NCBI RefSeq assembly: GCF_027460265.1
Contig: NZ_JAPZBC010000001.1
Location: 7,118,001-7,182,000 of the forward strand
Length of the DNA: 64,000 nucleotides
Direction of reading: 5' to 3'
Source of the DNA: Streptomyces sp. WMMC940
GTDB lineage: Bacteria > Actinomycetota > Actinomycetes > Streptomycetales > Streptomycetaceae
Part shown: one piece after another, positions 53,103-62,723 of the stretch
Layout of the letters: every line of letters begins with the position of its first letter
How positions within the stretch are numbered: the first letter of the stretch is position 1
Program-made: the position numbers and the translations under genes
The notes under the pieces: model-generated
The model's input: only the letters and a program-made list of their open reading frames with translations
Told to the model about the DNA's origin: nothing
Databases searched by the model: none

Positions 53103-54500
53103 TTACTCCTGAGTGCTCGTGTGGCGTGGCCCGGAGATGTCCCGTTCGACGTTCCGCAGCAGTGCCGGCATCGGAGAACCGGGTTGCAGCGTCAGTCCCG
53201 TACGCGGTGCCACCTCGCCGGGACCGAGATCGACATGGAACCGCTGCGCCAGGGTGGCCAGTACCAGTACCGCCTCCACCATCGCGAACCGCGCGCCCAG
53301 GCAGGCCCGTGCGCCGCCCCCGAAGGGGAACCAGGCGTGGTCCGGCACCGCCGGCTCCGCGTCCGCCCCCCACCGTTCCGGCCGGAACGCCCCCGGCTCC
53401 GGGAACCAGCGGGGATCCCGGTGCGCGCTCCACTGGGAGGACCAGACCACCGTGCCCTCGGGCAGCGGCAGTCCGCCCAGCGCCGAGCCCTCCTTCGCGA
53501 TGCCCGTCATCAGCCACACCGGCGGGTACAGCCGCAGGGTCTCCTTCACCACCTGCTCGGTGTACGGCAGCAGGCGCAGATCGTCGAACCCGGGTGTTCG
53601 GCCCCCCAGGACCTCCGCCAGCTCCCGGCTCAGCCGGGCCCGCGCCCCGGGATTGCGCGAGAGCAGGTACCAGGCCCAGGCCAGCGTCGTCCCGGTCGTC
53701 TCGTGCCCGCCGATGTAGAGCGTCACCGCCTCGTCGCGCACCTCCCTGTCCGACAGGGGACGGCCCTTCTCGTCACGCGCCGCCAGCAGCCGGCTCAGGA
53801 GGTCGTCCCGATCCTCCTCACCGCCGCGCCGCCGCTCCTCGGTCACCCGGCCCACCTCGGCGTCGATCACCTCGACGGCCCTGTGCAGAGCGCGGCGACC
53901 GGGAGTCGCGACCCGGGTCGGCAGGAACAGCGTGAGCCCCCGGAACTCGGCGCCGATCGCCCGCTGGGCCACCTCCATGGCCGAGCCGATCACCCGCTCC
54001 CTGCCCGTGGTCTCCGCGCCGAAGAGCGTCCGCACGGCGATGCGCTGAGTGAGCGCCAGCATTTCGCGGCGTACGTCGACGCGTTGCCCCGGCTGCCAGG
54101 CGTCCGCCAGCCGGGCGGCGCAGTCGGCCATCGTCCGGGCGTACGACCGCACCTGACGGGGACGGACCGCGGGCTGCACCAGTGCGCGCTTCCGGCGCCA
54201 CGCGGGCCCCTCGGACGTCACCACGCCGTCCCCGAGGAGCAGCTTGAACGCCCAGCCGAGCTCCGGGTGGCGGAAGACCGTCTCGACGCCCTTCAGGAGC
54301 TCGCCGATGTGCTCCGGACGCGACACGAACAGTGCTCGCTGCGGGCCGAGCCGCCACTCCACCAGGTCTCCGCGGTCGCGCAGCCGTACGAAGAAGCCGA
54401 GCGGATCGCGGGCGAAGGCCGGCAGATTGCCGAGGCCCGGCAGCCGTCGCGGACCGGGCACGACCGGATCCGGTCCGGGCCGTGCGCTCTCCGCCGTCAT
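53103..54500 (-). CDS. Cytochrome P450
   Basis: A 465-residue P450. The I-helix oxygen-activation motif is IGG-H266-E-T-T269, the K-helix is KETLRLYPP, and the haem loop is FPFGGGARACLGARF with the thiolate ligand C400. The ATG start has GGGGAGG eight bases upstream. The overall pattern (PGPRRLPGLGNLPAFARDPLGFF, VTSEGPAWRRKRALVQPAV) is that of bacterial P450s that resemble class II/terpene-modifying enzymes such as those acting on pentalenene or epi-isozizaene. No terpene cyclase is adjacent (geosmin synthase is about 8.5 kb away), so the substrate remains open. No ferredoxin gene is nearby. Confidence 0.9.
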   Translation of the reverse strand: MTAESARPGPDPVVPGPRRLPGLGNLPAFARDPLGFFVRLRDRGDLVEWRLGPQRALFVSRPEHIGELLKGVETVFRHPELGWAFKLLLGDGVVTSEGPAWRRKRALVQPAVRPRQVRSYARTMADCAARLADAWQPGQRVDVRREMLALTQRIAVRTLFGAETTGRERVIGSAMEVAQRAIGAEFRGLTLFLPTRVATPGRRALHRAVEVIDAEVGRVTEERRRGGEEDRDDLLSRLLAARDEKGRPLSDREVRDEAVTLYIGGHETTGTTLAWAWYLLSRNPGARARLSRELAEVLGGRTPGFDDLRLLPYTEQVVKETLRLYPPVWLMTGIAKEGSALGGLPLPEGTVVWSSQWSAHRDPRWFPEPGAFRPERWGADAEPAVPDHAWFPFGGGARACLGARFAMVEAVLVLATLAQRFHVDLGPGEVAPRTGLTLQPGSPMPALLRNVERDISGPRHTSTQE

Positions 54501-54714
54501 CGCAGACACCTCCCCGCGCGCTGAACCGCCGGGCACCCGGGGCGTCTCCGACTGCACGACGTGTGCACGACCACACTGCCAGGACCGCCCCGCCGGTGGG
54601 CAGGGCGATCCGGCCGGAAAGTCGGCTCGGGTGTCCGGAACGCACTGTCGGCGGCGCGACGGAAGAGAGGACGCGCCGCGGCGTCCGCACCGGCGTCCTG
54701 GCGGCGGGGCGTCG

Positions 54715-55563
54715 TCAGGTTCTCCGTCCGCCGGGTTCCTTGCCGGGGCCGGGGCCGGGGTGGGAGCCGGAGTTCCCGAACCCGGCCGCGCCACCGGGCT
54801 CCTCCGCGGCGGCGGGGTCCAGGATGCGATCGAGGAAGTTGCGCGTCCGCTCGTGGCGCGGAGAGCCCACCACCTGTTCCGGCGGGCCCTGTTCGACGAT
54901 CGCCCCCTCGTCCATGAACACGACCCGGTCGGCGACCTCCCGGGCGAAGCTCATCTCATGGGTGACCACCATCATGGTCATGCCCTCCGCCGCGAGCATC
55001 CGCATGACCGCGAGGACCTCCCCGACGAGCTCCGGGTCCAGCGCCGACGTCGGCTCGTCGAAGAGCATCACCTCCGGGCTCATCGCCAGGGCCCGTGCGA
55101 TCGCCACGCGCTGCTGCTGCCCGCCGGACAGCTGCGCCGGATACGCGTCCGCCTTGTCCGACAGACCCACGCGCTCCAGGTTCTCCCGGGCCACAGAGGC
55201 GGCCCGCGCCTTGTCGCGCTTCAGAACCCGCCGCTGCGGGAGGGTGAGGTTCTCGGTCACCGTCACGTGCGGGAAGAGGTTGAACTGCTGGAACACCATG
55301 CCGATCCGCCGCCGCACCGCGTCGATGTCGACGTCGAGGTCCGTGACCTCCGTGCCGCCCACGAAGACCCGGCCCGCGCTCGGTTCCTCCAGCAGGTTCA
55401 CACACCGCAGCAGCGTCGACTTGCCCGAGCCCGACGGGCCGATGACGCACACCACTTCGCCACGGGCCACGTCCATGTCGATGCCCCGCAGCACCTCGTT
55501 GTCCCCGAACGACTTGCGCAGTCCGCGGATCTCGATCTCGTTCTCCGCCATACCCGTCGTCAC
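54715..55563 (-). CDS. Amino-acid ABC transporter, ATP-binding protein
   Basis: A 282-residue ATPase of the polar amino-acid uptake family. Walker A is GPSGSGKST (about residues 42-50), the Q-loop is FQQFNLFPH, the signature [15 protein letters not shown], Walker [13 protein letters not shown] and the switch histidine is in VVTHEM. The last 30 residues are a Gly/Pro-rich extension. The GTG start overlaps the permease stop (GTGA); an ATG at 55551 is an alternative. It powers uptake through the permease and lipoprotein encoded just upstream. Confidence 0.92.
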   Translation of the reverse strand: MTTGMAENEIEIRGLRKSFGDNEVLRGIDMDVARGEVVCVIGPSGSGKSTLLRCVNLLEEPSAGRVFVGGTEVTDLDVDIDAVRRRIGMVFQQFNLFPHVTVTENLTLPQRRVLKRDKARAASVARENLERVGLSDKADAYPAQLSGGQQQRVAIARALAMSPEVMLFDEPTSALDPELVGEVLAVMRMLAAEGMTMMVVTHEMSFAREVADRVVFMDEGAIVEQGPPEQVVGSPRHERTRNFLDRILDPAAAEEPGGAAGFGNSGSHPGPGPGKEPGGRRT

Positions 55564-56360
55564 CTGGCCTTCTCGGTTCGGGCTTCCAGCCGGCGCACGA
55601 CCAGACCCAGCGGGACCGTCACCAGCAGGTAGCACAGCCCGGCGACCAGGATCGGCGTCGAGTTGGCGGTCTGGCTGGCCAGGTCCCGTCCGAACTTGGT
55701 CAGTTCCCGCTCGCTCAGCGTCACACCGAGGAACAGCACCAGCGAGGAGTCCTTGAACAGCAGCACCAACTCGTTGGTCAGGGGCGGGATCACGATCCGG
55801 AAGGCCTGCGGGACGACCACCGACACCATGGCCCGCGCATGGGAGAACCCGAGCGAACGCGCCGCCTCCATCTGCCCCCTGGGCACGGCCTGGATCCCGG
55901 CCCTGATCGTCTCCGCCATGTACGCGGCGGCCACCAGCCCGAGACCGAGCGCGACCTTGCCGTACACCCCGCCGGGGATCTCCGTCCCCGGGAAGGCCAG
56001 CGGCACCGCGACCCCCACGAAGATGAAGATCAGCAGAGCGGGCAGACCGCGGAACAGCTCGATGTAGACGCTCGCCACCCAACGGTACGGCGCCACCGAC
56101 GACAGCCGCATCAACGCCACGACCATGCCCAGCACCAGACCGAAGGCGAAGCCCGACAGCGTGTACACGACCGTGTTGCGCAGCGCGATGGTGATGATGT
56201 CGGGGAACAGCTCGCTCGCGAGGTCCTTCTGTGCGAACTGGTTCCGCAGCCGCCCCCAGTCGGCCAGCACGGCGACCAGGACCACAGCGGCGACGAACAC
56301 CGCGTACTGGATTCCCTGCGACACCCGGCGGCGCTGTCGCCTGGTCAGTCGCGAGGTCAT
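55560..56360 (-). CDS. Amino-acid ABC transporter, permease
   Basis: A 266-residue membrane protein with about five or six transmembrane segments. The HisM-type signature is [19 protein letters not shown], and the EAA loop is [44 protein letters not shown]. The start overlaps the stop of the binding-protein gene (ATGA), and its own stop overlaps the ATPase start. A single permease gene suggests a homodimeric channel. Confidence 0.92.
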   Translation of the reverse strand: MTSRLTRRQRRRVSQGIQYAVFVAAVVLVAVLADWGRLRNQFAQKDLASELFPDIITIALRNTVVYTLSGFAFGLVLGMVVALMRLSSVAPYRWVASVYIELFRGLPALLIFIFVGVAVPLAFPGTEIPGGVYGKVALGLGLVAAAYMAETIRAGIQAVPRGQMEAARSLGFSHARAMVSVVVPQAFRIVIPPLTNELVLLFKDSSLVLFLGVTLSERELTKFGRDLASQTANSTPILVAGLCYLLVTVPLGLVVRRLEARTEKAR

Positions 56361-57193
56361 GACCGGCCCTCCGGCAGCGGCCCGATCCACTGCCGGTAGA
56401 GCTTGTCGTAGGTGCCGTCGGCCTTGGCCTCCGTGATCGCCCTGTCGATGGCCGCGCGGAGCTCGTCGTTGCCCTTCTTCACCGAGAAGCCGTACTCCTC
56501 CCCGGTCTCGATGTTCTGCCCGAGCACGAAGGCCTCCGCGTTGGCCTTGTCCTTGAGCCAGCCCTGCACCACCGGGTAGTCGATCACCACGGCGTCGACC
56601 TGGCCGGTGCGCAGACCGTTGAGCACGGCATCGGAACTCTCGAACGCCACCGGGTCGAAGCCCTGCGACTTCGCGTGGCTCTCGCCGGTCGTCCCGGCCT
56701 GCGCGCCCAGTCTCGCGCCCTCGGCCTCGACGTCGGCCAGCGAGGTGACGCCGCTCTTCCTCGTGGCGAGCAGCGCCTGGGTGGCGTCGAAGTACGGGAC
56801 GGAGAAGTCGACGTTCTTCTTGCGCTCGTCGGTGATGGTCATACCGGCGGCGGCGAGGTCGCACTCGCCGGAGTTCAGGAACGCGCCCGTCCTGAAGTTC
56901 TCGAAGGGCGTGTCGAGGATCTTCTGTTCGACCTCGAGGTCCTTCGCCACCAGGTCGACGAGGGCCACGTCGAAGCCGACGACCTTGCCGCCCTGCTCGA
57001 ACTGGAACGGCGGATAGGGCAGATGCGTACAGGTGGTCAGTTTCCCCTTCTCCACCACCGGCACTCCGCCCGCGGCCTCACCGGGCCCCTCCCCGGAGGA
57101 GCAGCCGGCGGTGAGCGACAGGCCCGTCGCCGTGGCGCAGAACAGGGCGAGAACGCGGATCGGGTGGGTACGGCCGCCGGCAGTCCTGGACAT
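56357..57193 (-). CDS. Amino-acid ABC transporter, substrate-binding lipoprotein
   Basis: A 278-residue type II periplasmic-binding-like protein. A lipoprotein signal peptide ends at C31 (LSLTAGC). The ligand domain has [57 protein letters not shown] and [15 protein letters not shown], typical of binding proteins for glutamate, glutamine or similar amino acids. GGAGG sits five bases before the ATG. It is the first gene of the three-gene transporter operon. Ligand identity is not certain. Confidence 0.92.
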   Translation of the reverse strand: MSRTAGGRTHPIRVLALFCATATGLSLTAGCSSGEGPGEAAGGVPVVEKGKLTTCTHLPYPPFQFEQGGKVVGFDVALVDLVAKDLEVEQKILDTPFENFRTGAFLNSGECDLAAAGMTITDERKKNVDFSVPYFDATQALLATRKSGVTSLADVEAEGARLGAQAGTTGESHAKSQGFDPVAFESSDAVLNGLRTGQVDAVVIDYPVVQGWLKDKANAEAFVLGQNIETGEEYGFSVKKGNDELRAAIDRAITEAKADGTYDKLYRQWIGPLPEGRS

Positions 57194-57338
57194 GGTGACC
57201 TCCATGGGCACAGGGATCGGTGGATGGCACCGCCACACATGAGCGTAGGCCACCGTCACAGCCCCGGCCCGGAAGATCGTGGACCTTGCCGGTCGGGGTG
57301 GTCTTCCCGCAGGTGGGGGTCGCGGATACGGTGGGGCG

Positions 57339-58058
57339 ATGAGCATGCGTCATGTCCCGGTGCACCTTTCGGCCTCGACTTGGCGGCAACCGCGCCCGGC
57401 CCCCGCGTCCCCGGGGCGGGAGGCCCTCGTGGCGGGGATCGCCGAGCGGGTCCTCGCGCTCGGCGACGGCCGGCTGCTCGTCGGCATCGACGGGCTCACC
57501 GCCTCCGGCAAGACGAGCTTCGGCCATGAGCTGGGCGCCCGGATCGGCGCGGCGGGCCGCCCGGTGCTCCGCGCCACCCTGGACGACTTCAAGCGGCCCT
57601 GGAAGGACCGGCACCTCTACGACCGGGAGTCCGGTGAGGGCTACTACCGCAACGCCTACGACTACGAGGCCGCCCGCCGGCTGCTGCTCGACCCGTGCCG
57701 TACCCAGGGCGCCGCGTCCTGTGCGCTGTGCAGCATCGACCCGCTGACGCAGCAGGACCACTCGGCGACCAGGACGCCGCTGACCGACGACAGCGTGCTG
57801 ATCGTGGACGGGGTCTTCGCCTTCCGCCCCGCGATCGACGCGTATTGGGACTTCCGCGTCTGGCTCGACGTCGACGCCGAGGTCTCCGTACGCCGCGGCG
57901 CCGCCCGGGACGGGGACTGGGCCGGCTCCGCGGCAGAGGCCCTCCACCGGGACCGCTACCTCGCCGCCATGCGTGTCCACATCGAGGAGGCCGACCCGCT
58001 GACGCGGACGGACGCGATCATCGACAACACGGACTTCGCCCGTCCACGTCTCCTCTGA
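57339..58058 (+). CDS. Uridine-kinase-like P-loop kinase
   Basis: A 239-residue soluble NTPase. Walker A is G52-LTASG-K58-T, preceded by LLVGIDG; the substrate region DDFKRPWKDRHLYDRESGEGYYRNAYDYEA resembles uridine kinase and phosphoribulokinase relatives. SVLIVDGVFAFRP is the Walker B-like strand. A cysteine pair (SCALC) is an unusual insertion in the middle. Two ATG codons lie two apart at the start; I used the first. It is divergent from the transporter operon. It probably phosphorylates a nucleoside or similar alcohol. Confidence 0.8.
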   Translation: MSMRHVPVHLSASTWRQPRPAPASPGREALVAGIAERVLALGDGRLLVGIDGLTASGKTSFGHELGARIGAAGRPVLRATLDDFKRPWKDRHLYDRESGEGYYRNAYDYEAARRLLLDPCRTQGAASCALCSIDPLTQQDHSATRTPLTDDSVLIVDGVFAFRPAIDAYWDFRVWLDVDAEVSVRRGAARDGDWAGSAAEALHRDRYLAAMRVHIEEADPLTRTDAIIDNTDFARPRLL

Positions 58059-58218
58059 TCCCCCGCCCTTCGCGTGCGGTGCCGTCGGGGCGACGCGCGT
58101 CGGCACCGGGTCGTCGGGGCGTTCGGACGGCGGTGATGGCCGGGAACCCGTACTCCGGCGCGGGCGGTCCGGCCCGGCGCGCCGGCCGCCGCCTTCGCCC
58201 CTCCCCGTCCGGCGGGCA

Positions 58219-58830
58219 TCACACCTGCGGGAACCCGGGGGGCACTCCGAGGGTCCGCGCGACGGTCCCCCAGATGGCCGTCTGGGCGGCGTCCAGGTCG
58301 ACCTTCGGGTCCGACAGCATCAGCCGGATCCCGTAGCCGTCGCAGAGCGCGAGCAGGAGGGTGCTGGTGGCGTCGATGTCGCAGGAGGCGAACTCCCCGG
58401 AGTCGACGCCCCGCACCAGTGCGCCGCCGACCCATTCGTGGAGCTGGTCGTACAGGTCGACGGCGAGCCGCTGGGCCGTCTCGTCGCGCAGCGCGCGCAC
58501 CCACAGCTCCTGCCAGAGCCGCCAGTCCTGCCGCAGCTCGGGGTCGGTGGGGAGCAGAGCGCGCAGGATCCGGGCCAGGATCACCGAGGCGGGCACCGAG
58601 CCGGCGTCCTTCTCCAACTCCGTCCCGGTCTGGGCGAAGGAGTGCGTCATCGCCTCGGCGAAGAGCTTCTCGCGGGTGTCGAAATGGTAGTGCAGCAGCG
58701 CCGTCGACACCCCGGCGTGCTCGGCCACCATCCGCATGCGGATCTTCTCGAAGCCGACCTCGGCGATCACTTCGCACGCGGCGGAGAGGATCCGCTCACG
58801 GGTCTCGCGAGTGCGTTCGGCCTTGGTCAC
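58219..58830 (-). CDS. TetR-family transcriptional regulator
   Basis: A 203-residue regulator. The N-terminal helix-turn-helix reads RERILSAACEVIAEVGFEKIRMRMVAEHAGVSTALLHYHFDTREKLFAEAM, and the C-terminal ligand domain is of the BetI-like type. The GTG start at 58828-58830 has GGGGAG upstream; the frame stays open upstream only because of a 9-bp tandem repeat. It lies at the downstream end of an acyl-CoA catabolic run on the same strand and is the natural candidate for its regulator, with an acyl-CoA ligand. Confidence 0.9.
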   Translation of the reverse strand: MTKAERTRETRERILSAACEVIAEVGFEKIRMRMVAEHAGVSTALLHYHFDTREKLFAEAMTHSFAQTGTELEKDAGSVPASVILARILRALLPTDPELRQDWRLWQELWVRALRDETAQRLAVDLYDQLHEWVGGALVRGVDSGEFASCDIDATSTLLLALCDGYGIRLMLSDPKVDLDAAQTAIWGTVARTLGVPPGFPQV

Positions 58831-58860
58831 GTGTGTGCTCCCCGGTTCGGATAGTTGTCG

Positions 58861-58905
58861 GTGCTGTCGGTGCTGTCGGTGCTGTCGGTGCTGTCGGTGC
58901 TGTCG
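58861..58905. repeat. 9-bp tandem repeat, five perfect copies
   Basis: GTGCTGTCG is repeated five times without change, with degenerate copies on both sides. It starts 31 bases upstream of the TetR start and so lies in its leader or promoter. Such arrays vary in length by slippage. Confidence 0.95.
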
Positions 58906-59064
58906 GTGTCGTCCGTGTGGCTCTCGGTGCGGGCCGTCGGCGCGGGACGGCCCGACCGCCGTCGTCCATCTTGGCGCATCCACGCCGTCCGCGGGTCCCG
59001 GCCACCGGCGGTCCGGACCCCGGAGGACGGCTGTGGCCGGTCATCGGCAGGAGCCGGTCACCGG

Positions 59065-59937
59065 TCATCGGTAGGAGTGGAAGCCGCGTCCGGACTTCCG
59101 CCCCAGCAGCCCCGCGTCCACCATCCGCGCCAGCAGCGGCGGAGGCGCGTACAGCGGCTCCCGGAACTCCTCGTACATCGACTCGGCGATGGCCTGAGTG
59201 GTGTCCAGACCGATCAGGTCGGTGAGCGCGAGCGGCCCGAGCGGATGCGCGCAGCCGAGCACCATCCCCCGGTCGACGTCCTCGACGGAGGCCGTGCCGG
59301 ACTCGACCATCCGCACGGCCGCCAGCAGATACGGCACCAGCAGCGCGTTCACCACGAATCCGGCACGGTCGCGGGCGCGGACGACCTCCTTGCCGAGGAC
59401 CCCGGAGGCGAAGGCCTCCGCCCGCCGCACGGTGCTCTCACCTGTCAGCAGCGACGGCACCAGCTCGACCAGCGGCAGCACCGGCACGGGGTTGAAGAAG
59501 TGCAGCCCCACCACCTGCTCGGGCCGCGCGGTCGCCGTCGCGAGCCGGATGACCGGGATGGACGAGGTGTTCGTCGCCAGGACCGCGTCCTCGCGGCCCA
59601 CGGTCCGGTCGAGCTGGGCGAACACCCGGACCTTGGCCTCCTCCCGCTCGGCCACGGCCTCCACCACGAGGTCCCGGTCCGTCAGTGCCTCCATGTCCGC
59701 CGTGACCACGATCCGTGCCAGGGCGGCGTCACGGTCCGGGCCCGGGAGCCTGCCCGCGGCCACGGCCCGGTCCAGCGACGCCGTGATCCGGCCGCGGCCC
59801 TCCTTCACCGCCGCCGCACCGGTCTCGACCACGACGACCTCCCGGCCGGCCCGCGCGCACACCTCGGCGATGCCGGAGCCCATCAGGCCGCAGCCCACGA
59901 CCCCGATCAGCGAGCACTCCCGCTCTCCGTCAGCCAT
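59065..59937 (-). CDS. 3-hydroxyacyl-CoA (3-hydroxybutyryl-CoA) dehydrogenase
   Basis: A 290-residue NAD-dependent enzyme. The dinucleotide loop is G15-C-G17-L-M-G20 in IGVVGCGLMGSG. The conserved catalytic parts are ATNTSSIPVIRLA and VGLHFFNPVPVLPLVELV (catalytic histidine in GLHFFNP). The C-terminal domain reads DRAGFVVNALLVPYLLAAVRMVE. GGAGGA precedes the ATG at 59935-59937. It lies between the acyl-CoA dehydrogenase genes and the TetR gene on the same strand and fits the third step of beta-oxidation. Confidence 0.93.
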   Translation of the reverse strand: MADGERECSLIGVVGCGLMGSGIAEVCARAGREVVVVETGAAAVKEGRGRITASLDRAVAAGRLPGPDRDAALARIVVTADMEALTDRDLVVEAVAEREEAKVRVFAQLDRTVGREDAVLATNTSSIPVIRLATATARPEQVVGLHFFNPVPVLPLVELVPSLLTGESTVRRAEAFASGVLGKEVVRARDRAGFVVNALLVPYLLAAVRMVESGTASVEDVDRGMVLGCAHPLGPLALTDLIGLDTTQAIAESMYEEFREPLYAPPPLLARMVDAGLLGRKSGRGFHSYR

Positions 59938-60036
59938 CAATTCCTCCGGTTCCACACGCTCATCCACCCGGCAACAGGCGTCACGGCACCGAGGCCCCGT
60001 GTCCCGGCGACCCCGCCGGGACACGGGGCCCGGGCC

Positions 60037-61209
60037 TCAGCCCGCGGACGGCATCCGCAGGACGCCCGTGCCCCGCTTGACCAGTTCACCGGCGACGATC
60101 AGCCGCTGGATCTCGGAGGTGCCCTCCCAGATGCGGTCCACGCGCAGTTCCCGGTAGAGGCGTTCGACGGGGTAGGAGCGGTCGTAGCCGCGCCCGCCGA
60201 AGATCTGTACGCAGCGGTCGACGACCCGCCCGGCCGCCTCGCTGGCCGACAGCTTGGCGATCGACGCCTTGGCGTGCAGGGTCTTGCGGTCGGACAGGCC
60301 GGCGTCCACCTCCCAGGCGACCTGGTGGGTGTACGCGCGGTTGACGGCGATGTCGACGGCGCAGTCGGCGAGCATGCCCTGGACGAGCTGGAAGTCGGCG
60401 ATGGGGGAGCCGAACTGGCGGCGTTCGACGGCCCAGTCGCGGGCCAGCTCGAGGGCGCGCTCGGCGGCCCCGGTCGTACGGGCCGCGATCATCAGCCGCT
60501 CCTCGGTGAACCAGGACCTGGTGATGTCGTATCCGTTGCCGACCCCTCCGAGCACCGCGTCGTCTCCCACGCGGACATCGGTGAACGTGAACTCGGGGTG
60601 CTCGTAGACGAAGGTGTGCATGAAGCGCGGCACCCGCGTCATCTCGATCCCCGGCGTCTCCTTGTCGACGAGGAACAGGGTCGGCGCACCTTCCTCCCCG
60701 GCGGCCGCCAGCACGATCATGAAGTCGGCGTGGTCCCCGACGGTGACGAACCACTTCTCGCCGTTCAGCACCCAGCCGTCCGGGGTGCGGGTCGCCGTCG
60801 TGGCGATGGCCTGCGGGTCCGAGCCCGCGTCCCGCTCGGTCACCGCGTAGCAGTCCCGCCGCCGCCCCTTGATGACGGGGACGAGATAGCGCTCGCGCTG
60901 CTCCGGGGTGCAGAACCGCAGGGCGTTCGCCGGCCGCCACACGGTGTCCCACAGGGCGCCCGTCAGCCTGCCGAGCTCCTCCTGCACGATCGCCTGCTCC
61001 AGGATCGTCAGTCCGGCGCCGCCCCACTCGGCGGGCATGTTGACGGCCTGGAGCCCGCTCGCGAGCACGGCGTCGCGGATCTCGTGGTGGGCCTGCGGCT
61101 GCAGGCCGTTGTTCTCCTCGCAGTCGAGTTCGTACTTCATGATGAACTCGGTGAGCCCGCGGGCTGAGTCCTTCAGCTCCTTCTGACGGGCGGTGAGACG
61201 GAAATCCAT
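60037..61209 (-). CDS. Acyl-CoA dehydrogenase (copy 1)
   Basis: A 390-residue FAD enzyme oxidising an acyl-CoA to the enoyl-CoA. Signs are CYAVTERDAGSDPQAIATTATR (FAD/substrate strand), WVLNGEKWFVTVGDHADF, RQFGSPIADFQLVQGMLAD, IFGGRGYDRSYPVERLYRE and the catalytic-base region RIWE362GTSEIQRL. It is a tandem paralogue of the next gene upstream; two DNA blocks of 158 and 193 bp are identical or nearly so, while the rest has diverged. The two may act on different chain lengths or as a heteromer. Confidence 0.93.
   Translation of the reverse strand: MDFRLTARQKELKDSARGLTEFIMKYELDCEENNGLQPQAHHEIRDAVLASGLQAVNMPAEWGGAGLTILEQAIVQEELGRLTGALWDTVWRPANALRFCTPEQRERYLVPVIKGRRRDCYAVTERDAGSDPQAIATTATRTPDGWVLNGEKWFVTVGDHADFMIVLAAAGEEGAPTLFLVDKETPGIEMTRVPRFMHTFVYEHPEFTFTDVRVGDDAVLGGVGNGYDITRSWFTEERLMIAARTTGAAERALELARDWAVERRQFGSPIADFQLVQGMLADCAVDIAVNRAYTHQVAWEVDAGLSDRKTLHAKASIAKLSASEAAGRVVDRCVQIFGGRGYDRSYPVERLYRELRVDRIWEGTSEIQRLIVAGELVKRGTGVLRMPSAG
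60091..60501. repeat. Homogenised tracts shared by the two acyl-CoA dehydrogenase genes
   Basis: 60091-60248 is identical to 61387-61544 over 158 bp, and 60309-60501 matches 61605-61797 at 192 of 193 positions, all at a constant offset of 1296 bp. The 60 bp between them and the rest of both genes are clearly diverged. This points to gene conversion rather than a recent duplication. Confidence 0.9.
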
Positions 61210-61335
61210 GGCAGTCAGTCCTCTTGGGTCGGCGTCGGCGTCGGCGTCGGCGCGTACGGGTCGGGGATCGGGGCGGCGGTCGTGTCGCCGGTGGGCGAAC
61301 GGGTCGGCGGATGCGCGGCCGGTGGGCGCGCCGGA

Positions 61336-62508
61336 TCAGGAATGGGGCAGTGCGAGGGCCCCGGTGCCCCGCTTGATCAGCTCGTTGGCGACGATCAGCC
61401 GCTGGATCTCGGAGGTGCCCTCCCAGATGCGGTCCACGCGCAGTTCCCGGTAGAGGCGTTCGACGGGGTAGGAGCGGTCGTAGCCGCGCCCGCCGAAGAT
61501 CTGTACGCAGCGGTCGACGACCCGCCCGGCCGCCTCGCTGGCCGCCAGCTTCGCCGTCGACGCCTTGGCGTGCAGGGCCTTGCGGTCGGTGCCCGGCTGA
61601 TCGGCCTCCCAGGCGACCTGGTGGGTGTACGCGCGGTTGACGGCGATGTCGACGGCGCAGTCGGCGAGCATGCCCTGGACGAGCTGGAAGTCGGCGATGG
61701 GGGAGCCGAACTGGCGGCGTTCGACGGCCCAGTCGCGGGCCAGTTCGAGGGCGCGCTCGGCGGCCCCGGTCGTACGGGCCGCGATCATCAGCCGCTCGTC
61801 CGTGAACCACTCCTTCGTCAGCTCGTAGCCGTTGCCGACGCCGCCGAGCACGTCCTCGTCGGAGACGAAGACATCGGTGAACGTGAACTCGGGGTGACCG
61901 TTCACGGCGGAGTGCATGAAACGCGGCACCCGGGTCATCTCCACCCCCGCCGCCTGCTTGTCGACGAAGAACAGCGTCGGCGCGCGTTCCTCGCCGGCGT
62001 CGGCCTGGACGAGCAGGAAGTCGGCGATGTCGCCGCAGGTGACGAACCACTTCTCGCCGTTGAGTACCCAGCCGCCGTCCGTACGGGTCGCGGTGCTCGT
62101 TCCCGATGAGGGGTCCGAGCCCGCGCCCGGCTCGGTCACCGCGAAGGCGTCGAACTTCTCGCCCCGGACGACCGGCAGCAGGTACTTCTCCCGCTGCGCC
62201 TCCGTGCCGTACGCCAGGACGTTCGCGGGCCGCCACGGAATGTCCCACAGACAGTTGGTGACCTTGCCGAACTCCTCCTCCACGATCACCTGGTCCAGCA
62301 GGGACAACCCGGCGCCGCCCCACTCGGCGGGCATGTTGATGGCGTACACACCGGCGTCGATCGCGGCACGGGTGAGTTCGCGGACCGTGTCGACCGGCAG
62401 CGGACCGCCCGCCTCCTCGGACCGGTCCTCGTACTCCATGAGCAGGCGGGAGTAGGCGGCGGCACGGGCCTTGAGGTCCGCCTGTTCGGGGGTGTAGCGG
62501 AAGTCCAT
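61336..62508 (-). CDS. Acyl-CoA dehydrogenase (copy 2)
   Basis: A 390-residue paralogue of the preceding copy with the same architecture: FAVTEPGAGSDPSSGTSTATR, WVLNGEKWFVTCGDIADF, RQFGSPIADFQLVQGMLAD and RIWE363GTSEIQRL. The N-terminal domain and central strand differ enough to suggest a different acyl group. The ATG at 62506-62508 has GGAGGA upstream. The two copies are separated by 126 bases that include a short GGCGTC tandem run. Confidence 0.93.
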   Translation of the reverse strand: MDFRYTPEQADLKARAAAYSRLLMEYEDRSEEAGGPLPVDTVRELTRAAIDAGVYAINMPAEWGGAGLSLLDQVIVEEEFGKVTNCLWDIPWRPANVLAYGTEAQREKYLLPVVRGEKFDAFAVTEPGAGSDPSSGTSTATRTDGGWVLNGEKWFVTCGDIADFLLVQADAGEERAPTLFFVDKQAAGVEMTRVPRFMHSAVNGHPEFTFTDVFVSDEDVLGGVGNGYELTKEWFTDERLMIAARTTGAAERALELARDWAVERRQFGSPIADFQLVQGMLADCAVDIAVNRAYTHQVAWEADQPGTDRKALHAKASTAKLAASEAAGRVVDRCVQIFGGRGYDRSYPVERLYRELRVDRIWEGTSEIQRLIVANELIKRGTGALALPHS

Positions 62509-62723
62509 GGGGTGTTCCTCCGGAGATGCGTCAGGGGGAGGGGGAGGGGATCCGGCGCGTCGCGCCGGGGCGGGGGATACGGAAGTGGGGATACGGAAGC
62601 GGGGGCGCGGTTACGGCCGGGCGTGGGATGCCGGGCCGGTCGAGTCGGCGAGCGGGAGTGCCGGGCCGATGGAGCCGGCGAGCGGAGTCCGGGCCGCCGC
62701 GGCCCGGTGGCGGGCAAGGGGGA

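Noticed and set aside
58861..58905. Possible CRISPR array or coding repeat (HRQ or SVL runs)
   Set aside because: The unit is 9 bp with no spacers. The coding readings arise only from reading through the array; the TetR start after it has a proper ribosome site.
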